A stretch of 64,000 nucleotides of DNA from Adiantum capillus-veneris (GCA_014529385.2 CM043955.1:135916108-135980107); one strand, 5' to 3'; shown: positions 22,386-33,148, numbered from the stretch's first letter. The notes: generated by a model not told the origin, from the letters alone. Numbers and translations: made by a program.

Positions 22386-23903
22386 TCATACCGTTTGAAA
22401 TGAGCTTGTCACCCTTTGAAACCAATTGTTCCAGTTGGTAATAGGTGAGGATTTTTGCCAGTAGTGTTCTATTACCCTAGGTGCCTTGTCAAGCTGCAAG
22501 GGTGGTAAGGTACTCTCCCAGGATTTTATTTGCAACGTTGTTGTAGGTGGTGAACTTACCCCGGAAGGTGCAAACTCTTTCGTGCTTGGATGGATATGTA
22601 CAGTGGTAGGTGGAGGTTGTGTCGAAGCTTCTATTTGCATATAGGAACTACATGAAGAGCAAGAAGCTTCATTTGATTTCCCTGTTCCTGAGCTAGGTGG
22701 AACAAATCGTTCTTTCTTTGGTACCCAAACTAGCCCGGGAGCGGGTGTGTAGCATTCTGTGATTTTTTCCTTTCCGCGATTTTCAATTTGTTTTGGAGCC
22801 ACAGGATTGGGTTTACATGGGCCAGGTGACAGGTAAGAGCACAATCTACGTTTTGGCACCCAGATTTGATCATTTCCTTGATAGTAGCCTTGGGCTTCCA
22901 ATAGTCGTTTAGGGATCCATCGCAACATTTTCTTACTTTTCTTGGAGCGAGTGGTACGTTTCTTACAAGGCTTCTGTTTTTTAGCACTAGCTATGCTCAC
23001 TACAGAGGTTTTAGGGACCCACTTGTATGTTTTCTCTGTTATATGGTTCTTGTGTGTCTCAAGCTTTCTTTCAACTACATCAGTTGAAGCTCTAGAGAGT
23101 TGGGCTATGGGGATGTATGGTTCAACCTCCTGGACATGCAATGTCTTGGGTTTTATTTCCTTGGGCAATATCTCAGGGACTATGGCTTGAGTGGTAGGGC
23201 TAAGAGTTGGTTTTTGCGTTGTAACACCCCCAGTCCCCCAATCAATAGTGCATTTGGTGGCTATCATCCACGTGCGGCCTAGGTTTATATTACCCTCCAT
23301 AGTTCCAGTAGGCATGACCAAAAAGTCTTGAGCTACCACCCCATTGTCATAACTGACAGAAGTGTGCCAGATTCCAAAAACCGCAGTTTTTTTCTTGTTG
23401 ACACCCTTGACTTGGATAATACTCTCAGATAGAGGTGGCTTCCCTAACTGACACCACACCCCATAGGATAGCAGATTGTATTTAGCACCCGTGTCCAATA
23501 AGGCGTTATATAGCACTTTTCCATAGGCACTATTTAACTCAATGGGGTATCGTAGAGGTGTGTCAGAGTCCAACCCATCCTCTTCGTGTGCTTCATTTGC
23601 ATTAGGTTCCGAGCGAGTAGCTCTACCTAACGTTTCCATGAAACGGCTAAACATACTAGTACTAGGCTGTGGAGCTCCGGGAGGTGCATGGCCTTCTCTC
23701 TCAGTGTTTTGGGTAGGGTATGCTTCCATGATTTCTGAGTCGGAGGAGGAATCACTAGCGGCTATTTTAGGGTCTTGGGTGGTGCTACCTTGTGTCCCCG
23801 CTGAGGGTCTAGAGCTTATCGTGGATGGGTAATGGGTGTCCGTATGAACAGAGGCACCCTCAATATGCTCGTGTTCTAGCACCCGCCCAGAGCGTAAGTG
23901 CAT
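22386..23903 (-). CDS. Retroviral-type aspartic protease with WVPK repeats
   Basis: 505 codons from ATG 23903 (MHLRSGRVLEHEH). Residues 1-115 are polar, Ser/Thr/Pro-rich and probably disordered. Residues 120-225 look like a retropepsin fold: catalytic loop ALLDTGAKYNLL (DTGA at 137-140), then VKGVNKKKTAVFGIW, and a second hydrophobic half ending NINLGRTWM. A basic segment follows with four spaced W-[VI]-P-K motifs (about 294-298, 328-332, 347-351, 392-396) among Lys/Arg clusters; this might bind nucleic acid, as a gag substitute, which is speculation. The tail (WQKSSPITNWNNWFQRVTSSF) is aromatic. There is no zinc knuckle, RT or integrase. The frame is fully open, in keeping with the young LTRs. 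Confidence 0.85.
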   Translation of the reverse strand: MHLRSGRVLEHEHIEGASVHTDTHYPSTISSRPSAGTQGSTTQDPKIAASDSSSDSEIMEAYPTQNTEREGHAPPGAPQPSTSMFSRFMETLGRATRSEPNANEAHEEDGLDSDTPLRYPIELNSAYGKVLYNALLDTGAKYNLLSYGVWCQLGKPPLSESIIQVKGVNKKKTAVFGIWHTSVSYDNGVVAQDFLVMPTGTMEGNINLGRTWMIATKCTIDWGTGGVTTQKPTLSPTTQAIVPEILPKEIKPKTLHVQEVEPYIPIAQLSRASTDVVERKLETHKNHITEKTYKWVPKTSVVSIASAKKQKPCKKRTTRSKKSKKMLRWIPKRLLEAQGYYQGNDQIWVPKRRLCSYLSPGPCKPNPVAPKQIENRGKEKITECYTPAPGLVWVPKKERFVPPSSGTGKSNEASCSSCSSYMQIEASTQPPPTTVHIHPSTKEFAPSGVSSPPTTTLQIKSWESTLPPLQLDKAPRVIEHYWQKSSPITNWNNWFQRVTSSFQTV

Positions 23904-24880
23904 GTGCTTTTGATACCCTAAGGTGTCAAAAAGCTGCTCTAGGAGGCCTTGTGACTAGTTTTTAGCGTGTTTTTTGTTTGTTTTTTTGCTAGATTTTTTA
24001 GAGCGTGTCGTGGAATGGACCGTGTGATAGCTCAAAACGAGCGTATCGGTCAGAGGGTCGTGCCGTGCTTTACAGCCCTCCGTTTGGTCACTCTATGCCC
24101 TCGGAATCCCTAAAACTGTCAATTTCCAGTAGGGAACTAGGCCCAAACTAGAAAGTCTAAGGGTGCAAGTGGGAAGAGAAAGGAGGAAAGTGGAGGACTT
24201 GTCCCACATGCTCTCATTCTCTCTTGAGGGAGTAGGGTATATATATAAGAGTGAGTCTAGTATATATCATAAGACTGAGGCCTGGGCCTGGGCCTGGGCC
24301 TGGGCTTGGGCTTGGGCTTGGGAAAACGATCCCGATCTACCTTTTATACAAACCAACCCGTACGTTTTAAGAGTCACGTTTTTTATTTTCGAAAAATTTC
24401 GCCACCCACTCGCTCGCATTTTTAATTTCCGATTTTTTTTTTTTCCTCAAAAAATTCCCAGTTATTTTTTATTTTTATTTTTATTTTTTTTGGATGCAGA
24501 AAAACGCAGCAATTAAAAAAAATGCAGAAAAACGCAAAAAAGCAGAAATTGCAGAAAAACGCAGAAATTGCAGAAAATGCAGAAAAACCGCAAAAAAAAG
24601 CAGAAAATGCACAGAAATTGCTGAAAATGCAGAAAATGCAGAAAAACGCAGAAACTGCAGAAAAATCGCAGAAATTGCAGAACTTGACAGAAATTGAAAA
24701 CGCCGAACTTGAAATTGCAGAAATTGAAAAACGCAGACAATAGCAGAAATTGAAATTTGACAGCAATTGCAGAAAACGCAAAAAACAGATATCTCCACAC
24801 ACCCCTTCCCTGCCTTTCCTATGATAGAAATTGCACCACAAGGAAGCGTAAAGTGCTAACCGAGCTTAGTGTAGGGCATA
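23904..24880 (-). other. Leader of young protease-only element, low complexity
   Basis: Between primer site and ORF. It holds a GGGCCT/GGGCTT repeat (about 24284-24325) and a 300-bp tract (about 24494-24790) built from variants of GCAGAAATTGCAGAAAAACG. ORFs over these tracts are repeat artefacts. No splice or start signals stand out. Confidence 0.75.
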
Positions 24881-24898
24881 TCCCCGGCAACGGCGCCA
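24881..24898 (-). promoter_or_regulatory. Primer binding site (Asp tRNA type)
   Basis: TGGCGCCGTTGCCGGGGA on the minus strand, four bases from the LTR end. This is the well-known Asp-tRNA primer site of many plant Ty3/Gypsy elements. It fixes the element's orientation. Confidence 0.92.
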
Positions 24899-24902
24899 AA
24901 AA

Positions 24903-25153
24903 TGTGCGCTCCTTGCCGCACTGTCGAAGCAAGGGACTTGCCAATACACCGTATGCGAGCCACAAACGGCTCCAAGCACACAACAAGCCTAAACTAGCAA
25001 GCTCAAGAAAACAAAGGGTGTGTCACTCACCGCTCTACGCTCGCCTTCGTGGTGGATTCCTCGCCGCGATGAAGAAGAAGCTGCAGTCGTGCCGCGCTCA
25101 ACCGCTTCGCCGCCGTCGTGCCTTCGCAATGCTCGATCGCACACACACTCTCC

Positions 25154-25185
<32 letters not shown>

Positions 25186-25481
25186 AGGAGGTGAAGAAGA
25201 AGAAGAAGATGGAGATGGAGCAAGAGCACTCTTCAATTGCACAAATGAGAGAATGAGTAAAAATTAGGTTTAGTTGGCTTTTATAGGAGCTCACCTCATT
25301 CACACTTGGGCGCCCATGCTTAACCAACTAATCCCTTGAATGTCCAAGTTAAAGTGCGCCTCTCATCGACGATCACTCTACCTTTCCCTATTGGTCCGAC
25401 AAGCCCGGTACCTGACTCTACCAAATACATAATACACGTCCGTCGTAGGTGATGGGTGTCCGTGTGCCGTGAGGGTTAACA
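24903..25481 (-). repeat. 5' LTR of young protease-only element
   Basis: 579 bp, nearly identical partner of 20195-20773. Minus-strand TATA box near 25279-25285. Flanked on its outer side by GGCAG. Confidence 0.95.
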
Positions 25482-25566
25482 GGCAGGCCCAAAGGAAGAG
25501 AAATTAACACCTACGATGAACCAGGTCTAACCACACAATTTTGACACCGGTGCGCGAAGGAGTTTC

Positions 25567-28500
25567 ACGGCCTCGCGTGTCATAACAACCATCCCAATCT
25601 GAATCCGAAAAAGCATGTTATTCTGGCAGCAATGATCCCCCCTTGGGATAAAACAAGCCAAGATGTAAAGTGACACTCAAGTAGGGAAAAATCCTCTTCA
25701 CAGACTGCCAATGCTTAGACCCTGGACTATGCATAAATTTGTTGACCTGTGAGATTGAAAATTAAATATCGGGCCTCATATTGTATACACTAATAAGGCA
25801 TCCAATAGAAGTCTGATAAAGAGTGACATCGGCAGGATCACCAGCATCATGAAGACTCAATTTAAAACCTATTTCCAAGGGAGTAGCAACAAGTTTGTAG
25901 TCCACAAGTCCAAACTTACATAGTAATGTCTCTATGTAGCTTGTTTAACACAAAGAAATACCACCATCATATTGCAAAAGCCTCAAGCCTTTCATCTTAA
26001 AAGTAGCATTCGAATCAGCCTTAAATTCAACAATACGTAGGTCATTCAGGCTAGTAATGAGCAAATCATCTACCTATAGAACAACAATGAGAAATACATC
26101 ACCCTCACACTTTACATACAAAGTACTTTCTATTGGGCTGTTAAGAAATCCTCATTTAACCAAATCAGTGTCAACTTTTTCATACCAAGCACGAGAAGAC
26201 TGCTTCAACCCATCCAAATCTTTCTTACATTTGCACACTTTATCTTCTTGTCCCTTTATGACAAAACCACGAGACTGCGTTACATAAACTTCCTCAAATA
26301 CATCACCATTAAAGAAAGCAATAACTATGCCTGATTGATGTACATCCCATCCAAAGTGAGCTACCAATGCACATAGAAAATGCATAGTAGTCATATGATA
26401 AGTGAGAGAAAAAGTCTCTTCATAATCTATGTCTTTCTGCTATGCATAACCTTTTGCAACAAGTCGAGCCTTGTAGGGATCAATCTCACCATCCGGCCTA
26501 CATTTCAACTTGTAAACCCACTTTGTAGTGATGGCCTTTTTGCAAAGAGACAAATCACATAAAGTCCATGTGTCATTTTCTATAAGTGCATCATATTTTG
26601 ATTGCATGGCAACCATCCAATTTTTTGAATTTTGTGCTTCAACAAAAGATAGAGGTTCCTCCACATCACATAAACTAGAAATAGCCAAAGCATATCAAAG
26701 ATAGAGGTTCCTCCACATCACATAAACTAGAAATAGCCAAAGCATATCAATCTGACGCATAAGATGCATGGTGAGAACCTGAACGAGTACGGCTAGACAT
26801 AAGGTGCATCCAATTTACTGTAACACAATGTATGCATTAGCCATTTCGGCATACCTCTAGCCTACTCACTCTCAACCCTTTCCACATCAAATACATCATG
26901 TACATCTGCATCAGTAATAGGCTGATCCGTAGCATTTTCAAAAACCTCCATAGGTTGTACATTTGCCTCATTGAAATTTACATTCAAGCTTCCACCAATA
27001 AAAAGAGGCAACAACGAATTGTCACATAAATGTCATGTGAGCTTACATTACTAGTCGCCTTTGGTACATGATAACCAAAGCTGAAGAGAATCTTCCACAA
27101 ACACAGCATCTTGTGAAATCAAGATACATTTTTTTAACGGATGGTATAACCTGTAACATTTTCTTTGAGTATTGTAACCAACAAAATACATTTAGCAACC
27201 TTATCAAATCTCCCATTTTTTGCGATGCATGTGTGGCAGCAAATCATGAGCTAAACAACCAAAAACGTGCATGTGATCAATAGATGGCGTCTTATCATGC
27301 CATGCTTCATAAGGAGACATAGACTGCAAAGCTTTCGTAGGACACTTGTTAAGTACATCAGCAGCACACACGATAGCCTCAAGTCAAAATAAATGTGGCA
27401 AAGCTTGACTCTTGACCATACACCACGCCATCTTTGTAAGCAATCTATTTTTCCTTTCGGCAACACCATTTTGTTGAGGTGTATACGAAACTGTACATTG
27501 GTGTATTATCCCTTGATTAGCTACAAATGCTTACTCATGAGACATTTACTCCCCCCCTCGATCTGAACGGAGGGTATCCATAGTACATTTAGAGACATTT
27601 TCAGCCATAGACAAAAAATTCTTGAGGCACATAAACACTTTGGACTTAGCTTTAAGTGGATACATCCATGCATGCCTGGAGTAATCATCAATGAAAATCA
27701 TGAAGTATAGGTAATTGCCTAAGGACGGAGTTTGCATAGCCTGCAAACATCACTATGCACTAGTTACAATATGCATGTAACCCTTACCAAACCATCCTTT
27801 GGAAACCTTGAACGCTGCATATTACCTAAAATAAAACCTTCACAAACATGCTTCAAAGGTGCTTCAAGAGGCGGCAACAAAGCAACCATATCAAATTTTT
27901 GAAAAATTTAGAAGCCTAAAACGTGCATGCCAAAGTTTTGCATTTGAAATTGCCTTTGAAGATCATGAACTGTACATATGTCATCCACAAATTTGAGAAG
28001 AAGGCCAAGTCTAGAAAGCACAGATATAGACAAAAGCTTCTTTTTTATCACAGGTATATAAATTGTGTCAACAAGTGTGAAAGATTTTCCATTCACAGTA
28101 ATCAACACAATCTTTCCAATTCTCTTGACCGGATAAGAGGTATTGTTGGCACAAGTGACCATATTCCCATGAGGGACAGACTCAAGAGAGGTAAACAAGT
28201 CACGATGTGAAGTAATGTGCTTTGTAGTACCACTATAAAAGTATCACACATGTGAATCTGCAGCAACTGACATACATGTATCATGGACAGAAGGATCATA
28301 AGTGCACTCTACATCTACATCAATATCACAATCTCCTTTCACAGAAGATGCTACAATAGCTGCACTCGTAGTGGAACGAGCTTCTTTCTTATTGGCCTCT
28401 TTTGCCTTCAATTTGGGACACTGCTTAATCATGTGATCATTAGCCTTGCAATAATGGCAATGCATCTTCTTCTTGATTTTTTCACAAGAATTCCCAATTG

Positions 28501-28727
28501 AGGTGCTGCAAGTAGAAACATTAGGAACATGTGATTTTCTACTCACCAAGAACCTTGAGAAAGTGGCTACATTGTTGTTACCACCTTTTCTTTGAGCAAC
28601 AACAAAAGCTTGTTTAATTGCATGTTGTTTAGCCCTGTTCTTTCTTGAAAGTGACTCTTGTAACAACAATGTGTATATTGCATCAAACTTGATAACATCA
28701 GGATTTCCTTGGGTCATAAGTCTCTAA
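25567..28727 (-). pseudogene. Copia E1, 3' part on the minus strand
   Basis: Reading down the minus strand from 28727: the second half of gag (AGACTTATGACCCAAGG, then a zinc knuckle CHYCKANDHMIKQC near 28450), protease region and GAG-pre-integrase (28198-27908), and integrase (27746-27250). RT follows (TKWVYKLKCRPDG near 26510; YEKVDTDLVK near 26160), then RNase H, broken off near 25567 at HAFSDSDWDG. All frames are damaged. It begins exactly where the plus-strand E1 gag at 9728 stops and shares its TTAGA variant. A 57-bp tandem duplication lies at about 26642-26755. Confidence 0.88.
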
Positions 28728-28955
28728 TGTTGGAATTAGGGTTTCATAGAAACATACTAAGCTTGGAAAAGACGAAGGAAGATCAAGGTACACAACAAAG
28801 AGTGTATTACTTAGTGTGAATGGAAAGATAAATAGCCCTAGAGTGATGGCGTATATACAATGTACGAGGGGAAAAACCTCCTACTGAGGGGAAAAATGCC
28901 CCAGTGGTTCTAAGTGTGCTCACACACATCACTACCACACAAGTATATGGTAACA
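28728..28955 (-). repeat. 3' LTR of Copia copy E2
   Basis: 228 bp on the minus strand, TGTTACCATATACTT...CCTAATTCCAACA. It is followed directly by TTAGA (28727-28723), the target duplication of E2 in E1, and preceded by the polypurine tract CAGGGGGGAT near 28957-28967. Confidence 0.9.
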
Positions 28956-29338
28956 AATCCCCCCTGGGAGTGATGCGGTGAACAAGAGCTGACACATAGA
29001 GTATAGGGAAGTGCCATGTCATGAGGACATGATCAGTCCACAAAGGGCAGTAAGCCCAAAGCTTTGTGGAAAGCTTCAAACTTCTCACGAGACAATGCCT
29101 TTGTGAAAAGATCTACAAGGTTGTCCTGTGTTGGCACATAAGCCAAGTTGATCTCTCCTGCTGAGTGTCTCCTTGAAATAATGGTAATGCACCTTAATGT
29201 GCTTTGTGCGAGTATGAACAATTGGGCTCCTCGCAACTGCCAATGCACTCTGACTGTGAGTGTAAATTTCATGTCCAACACCCAAATCAGCCATAAGGCA
29301 TGTGATCCATACACACTCAAACGTAGCTGTGAAGTCTC
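28956..29338 (-). pseudogene. Copia E2 RNase H end
   Basis: The minus strand encodes the end of Copia RNase H with frame breaks (FTATFECVWITCLMADLG, AYVPTQDNLVDLFTKALSREK, ALGLLPFVD and stop). Homology stops sharply at 29338 (GCTGTGAAG), where a CT microsatellite and an unrelated repeat begin. I infer this is the far half of E2, whose near half ends at about 11650. Confidence 0.85.
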
Positions 29339-29803
<465 letters not shown>

Positions 29804-29894
29804 GATAAGTGCAGATTTGATCTTAAGTAGTATGATTATGTAAAGAAATTTCTTACTAATAACATCTTAATTGCATGTAGTAGCAGATAAAATT

Positions 29895-29968
29895 CATCTC
29901 TGATGGGATTCAAACCCATATCTTCCCCTCCATGAATAAGGGAGCACAATCGTTTATGCTATAGAGAT
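29895..29968 (-). tRNA. tRNA-like cloverleaf, probable pseudogene (UCA anticodon)
   Basis: The minus strand folds as a 74-nt cloverleaf. Acceptor arm ATCTCTA with CAGAGAT (6 of 7 pairs), D arm GCAT/GTGC, anticodon arm CCCTT/GAGGG with loop ATTCATG, and T arm ATGGG-TTTGAAT-CCCAT (5 of 5). The loop would present UCA. Position 32 is A and 37 is T, both unusual, and the D loop lacks the conserved GG. It may be a decayed organellar-type tRNA, or the head of a tRNA-derived repeat. Confidence 0.3.
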
Positions 29969-30073
29969 GCGGGCAAATGGCAAATGAATGTTAGAAAATA
30001 GGATGTAGCTAAGTAGATGAATGAGTAGTTTACTTAATGGAGAGAGATAATTTTCACACATGAAAGATTATAG

Positions 30074-30078
<5 letters not shown>

Positions 30079-30104
<26 letters not shown>
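30079..30104. repeat. (GA)n microsatellite
   Basis: Uninterrupted GA run of 26 bp. Confidence 0.95.
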
Positions 30105-30325
30105 CACACAATATACATGGTTCACCCAATGTGGGCTACGTCCACGGGAAAGAAGATACTCAATGGCTTTAGTACTTCAAAACAAGAAGTAAATTACAAA
30201 GGTATTATACCCTTTTGGAGCTCTCACCTTGCTTCACTCTCACCACCTCACATCAACTTCACAATGCACCGCAAGGCTTCACCGTCTGTTTTTTGTGTGT
30301 AGAAGAGGCCTCCTTTTATAGGCCA
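30105..30325 (-). repeat. Probable LTR piece with minus-strand TATA box
   Basis: CCAATGTGGGCTACGTCCACGGG (30127-30149) resembles a phrase common in plant Copia LTRs. On the minus strand GGCCTATAAAAGGAGGCC (about 30309-30326) is a strong TATA box inside a near-palindrome. LTR borders are not visible. Confidence 0.4.
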
Positions 30326-30449
30326 AAAGGTCTACCGTCTCTCATGAGAGGCAGCCATGTGTAGCCGCCCTTGTGTAGACAAGTCCAAATCAGACCCTCC
30401 AATCCGCCCATGTGTGGCCTCCCTTGAGAAGACAAGTCTGCCTTTGAAA

Positions 30450-31665
30450 TCAACCATTGGCCATTGAATTTGGCCACTGGCCACCGGCCATTGACTTTCG
30501 ACCACCGGCCATCGGCCATTGACTATCGGCCATTGGCGAACTGGCAAAATGATCGGCCGTTTTCCGACCACTTTCTGGCTGTCGTCCGGCCATAATATTC
30601 CGAATAAGCCAGTTTCAAGCTTTGCTCGAGACTGGCCGTGAAAATTTTGGTTTCCGGCGAGTGATTTTTCTTCCGGCACGATGTCTTCTCCTCATAACGG
30701 GAGCCTTACAAATGTGCGTTTTTAACACAAAAATTACAAGGGGTAAATCAAGCTCCATATTTAACAATGAGGACATGTACAAGCAAGCGTTGGTGATGAG
30801 GCAAAGTGATAAAGCAACATAAGATCATAACTAGCTCATGAGTGATCACTGACGACGTTCGAGAAACTTGACGCAATAGGAAGGCAAAGAATGTCTTTTG
30901 GCAGCATCGCACAATGGGTTTTGGGGCCTCTTGCTCCATTGACTATGGAACAATGCCCTTTCGATAGCCATTAACAAAAAAAAACGATTTCCATTACATT
31001 CATTGAATGAGCCTTAAGCTCTTGGTTGGTAGCGTGCGACATGCACAGACATGCAATTATAGTGATGGCAACCTCACTTGGATGACTACCTGCCATCAAC
31101 GAACTGGCCAAACGACACGCTATTTTTCGGCCACTTTTTGGCCATCGTTCATGGCATAATATCCCGGCAAAGCTAGTCTCAAGCTTTGCTTAAGGCTGGC
31201 CGTGAAAATTCTGGTTTTCGACGAGTGATTTTTCTTCACGCACGATGGCTTCTCCTCATAGAAAGGGCCTTACAAATGTGTGTTTTTAACAGAAAAAATT
31301 ACAAGGGGTAAATCAGGCTCCATATTTAACAATGAGGACATGTACAAGCAAAGCATCGGTGATGAGGCAAATCCATAAAGCAACATAAGATCATAACTAG
31401 CTCATGAGTGATCAGTGATGATGTTCGAGAAACTTGATGCAACAGGAAGGCAAAGAATGTCTTTTAGCGTCGCACAATAGTTTTTGGGGCCTCTTGCTCC
31501 GTCGACTATGGAACAAGGCCCTTCCGATAGCCATAAAAAAAATAAAAAAATTTCCATTACATTCATCAAATGAGTGTTAAGCTCTTGCTTGGTAGCGTGC
31601 TACCTGTGCAGACATGCAATAACAACGATCGCGACCTCACTCGGATGGCAGTGCCATGCCAAAGG
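30450..31665. repeat. GGCCA short repeats and 560-bp tandem duplication
   Basis: GGCCATTGAC/GGCCACCGGCC-type motifs repeat at about 30450-30545. Two diverged direct copies of about 562 bp follow (about 30533-31094 and 31095-31665), sharing for example GGCTCCATATTTAACAATGA, CATGTACAAGCAA and AACATAAGATCATAACTAGC. No coding sequence is evident. Confidence 0.8.
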
Positions 31666-31929
31666 TGGCCTACCACTATCTCTTAATCTCTCTCTTTTCC
31701 TCCTTTCCACCTATTCTCATGTCTCTCTACAGTGGCCACTTGTTCCACCCATTTTCCCCACGCTCTCTCACAAGAATCACAACTTGAGTCTGGCACCTTA
31801 GACCACTTGGCCATCCTACTCTCTCCGGCCCCTGGTTGCCCAATGAACTCTCACTCCCTGTCTTTTTGGCTTCCACTCCCCCTCATGACCTCTTCACCCA
31901 ACTACCCCTCGATGCAGGGACTGTTGCAT

Positions 31930-32390
31930 TAGGAAGAGGATGGGGTCTAGGAGGGCCTCTTTATTTGCCTTGAGATTATGGAGGTGGTTAAGATTTTGAC
32001 AAATAGATGCATGCCATGTGTACAAGAATGATGGGTGTAAGAGAGGTGTAGGAGTGGTCAACAGAGGCTGCACTTTTTCCCCAAAAAAGGGGGTGGACAA
32101 CTTTATGATTTTTGGGCTTCCATAACTCCTACATGTAATCTCCAATTTGAGTAGAAATTGTAGATTTGTAATCTACACATCAAGCTCTTTCCATAGATAT
32201 GCTACATGATATGGTTTTGCTTGCTAGAATATAAATTTCATTTTGGGGGGAAAATTTTGAATTCAAATAAACTAGCCATTTTGCCTGTTTGAATTCAAAA
32301 GCTATCCTTTGATTTCTTTCTTAATACTAGAGGTTTGACTTCCTTAAATTGCCAAATAAAGAGGCCCTCCTAGATCCCATTCTCTTCCTA
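31930..32390. mobile_element. MITE-like element with 38-bp inverted repeats
   Basis: Arms 31930-31967 and 32353-32390 are inverted repeats agreeing at 36 of 38 positions (outer end TAGGAAGAG, inner end CCTCTTTATTTG). The 461-bp body has no transposase. No convincing target duplication flanks it, so the superfamily is undetermined. Confidence 0.6.
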
Positions 32391-33147
32391 TTGGTTGCTA
32401 CAGACGGAGGCGTAGTATCCCTACAAAATACAAAAATAACATGCCGCAAGCCATAAACAAACGTATCTGCATATTTGACGACTTGCACAAGCACATAATC
32501 CAAGTTGTACGTGAACAAAGGGAGACAGGGAGCGGGATAGAGCATGATCATAGGTGCATGCGCACCTCACTCTGAGAAGTTGGACACTAACACTTATGGT
32601 CATGTGTGCATGATGTAGCAGGTCAAGGTAGCTGAGTCGTGGGTAGGTGGCTAACAACAAATAGTAGGACATGTAATAAGACAATAAGAATTAGGGTTTT
32701 TAGTTAGTTCAATAAACCAAACAAGACTAAAAACTGGATATGTAAGTCTAGTAAGAACGAGAGTGGAAGAGCATTGGGGTCTAGAGTTTTTTTGAACACG
32801 GGTCAAAGCATGGTTTGGTGGTACAAAAAGAAGTGTCCTTGACACAACATATGCTTGGTGATTCTTGTGTGTAAAAACCATGGGCATTTTTTTGGAATTG
32901 GGGAGGGCAAATAAACTTCTTTTTTAAGTGGACGTTTTTTTAACTTTAGAAGCATGCAATCCTAAGAAGAGGTGGGGAGTGACGGCGGGGCCGGGGGGTG
33001 GGTTACGGTTGGGAGATTTCACTCCAGCACCTCTCTCTCTCTCTCTCCCTCCCTCCCTCGCACGTCCCTCTCCCTATGTGTCTCTCTCAGTTTTGAACCT
33101 TCTCTCCTTCCTTGCCGCCTCCATAGCCCCTGAGCTCCTGTGTTCGA
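32391..33147. other. Spacer without recognisable gene
   Basis: No supported ORF. CT-rich tracts near 33030-33060 precede the CT microsatellite. Confidence 0.5.
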
Positions 33148-33148
33148 G

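Larger units (their letters stand above)
20195..25481 (-). mobile_element. Young protease-only LTR retrotransposon, complete
   Basis: The element is 5287 bp with paired 579-bp LTRs and a 5-bp target duplication GGCAG (20190-20194 and 25482-25486). On the minus strand the order is 5' LTR, Asp-tRNA primer site, about 1-kb leader, one 505-codon ORF with a retroviral-type protease, about 1.6 kb noncoding, polypurine tract and 3' LTR. I find no reverse transcriptase, RNase H or integrase motif in the 4.1-kb interior. It is therefore non-autonomous and would need RT and integrase from a partner. The Asp-type primer site suggests a Ty3/Gypsy partner, but none with that primer and LTR is complete in this window. 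Confidence 0.9.

Noticed and set aside
24422-24841. Phe/Cys-rich minus-strand and Lys/Glu-rich plus-strand frames
   Set aside because: They are different readings of the GCAGAAA-type repeat tract in the element leader.
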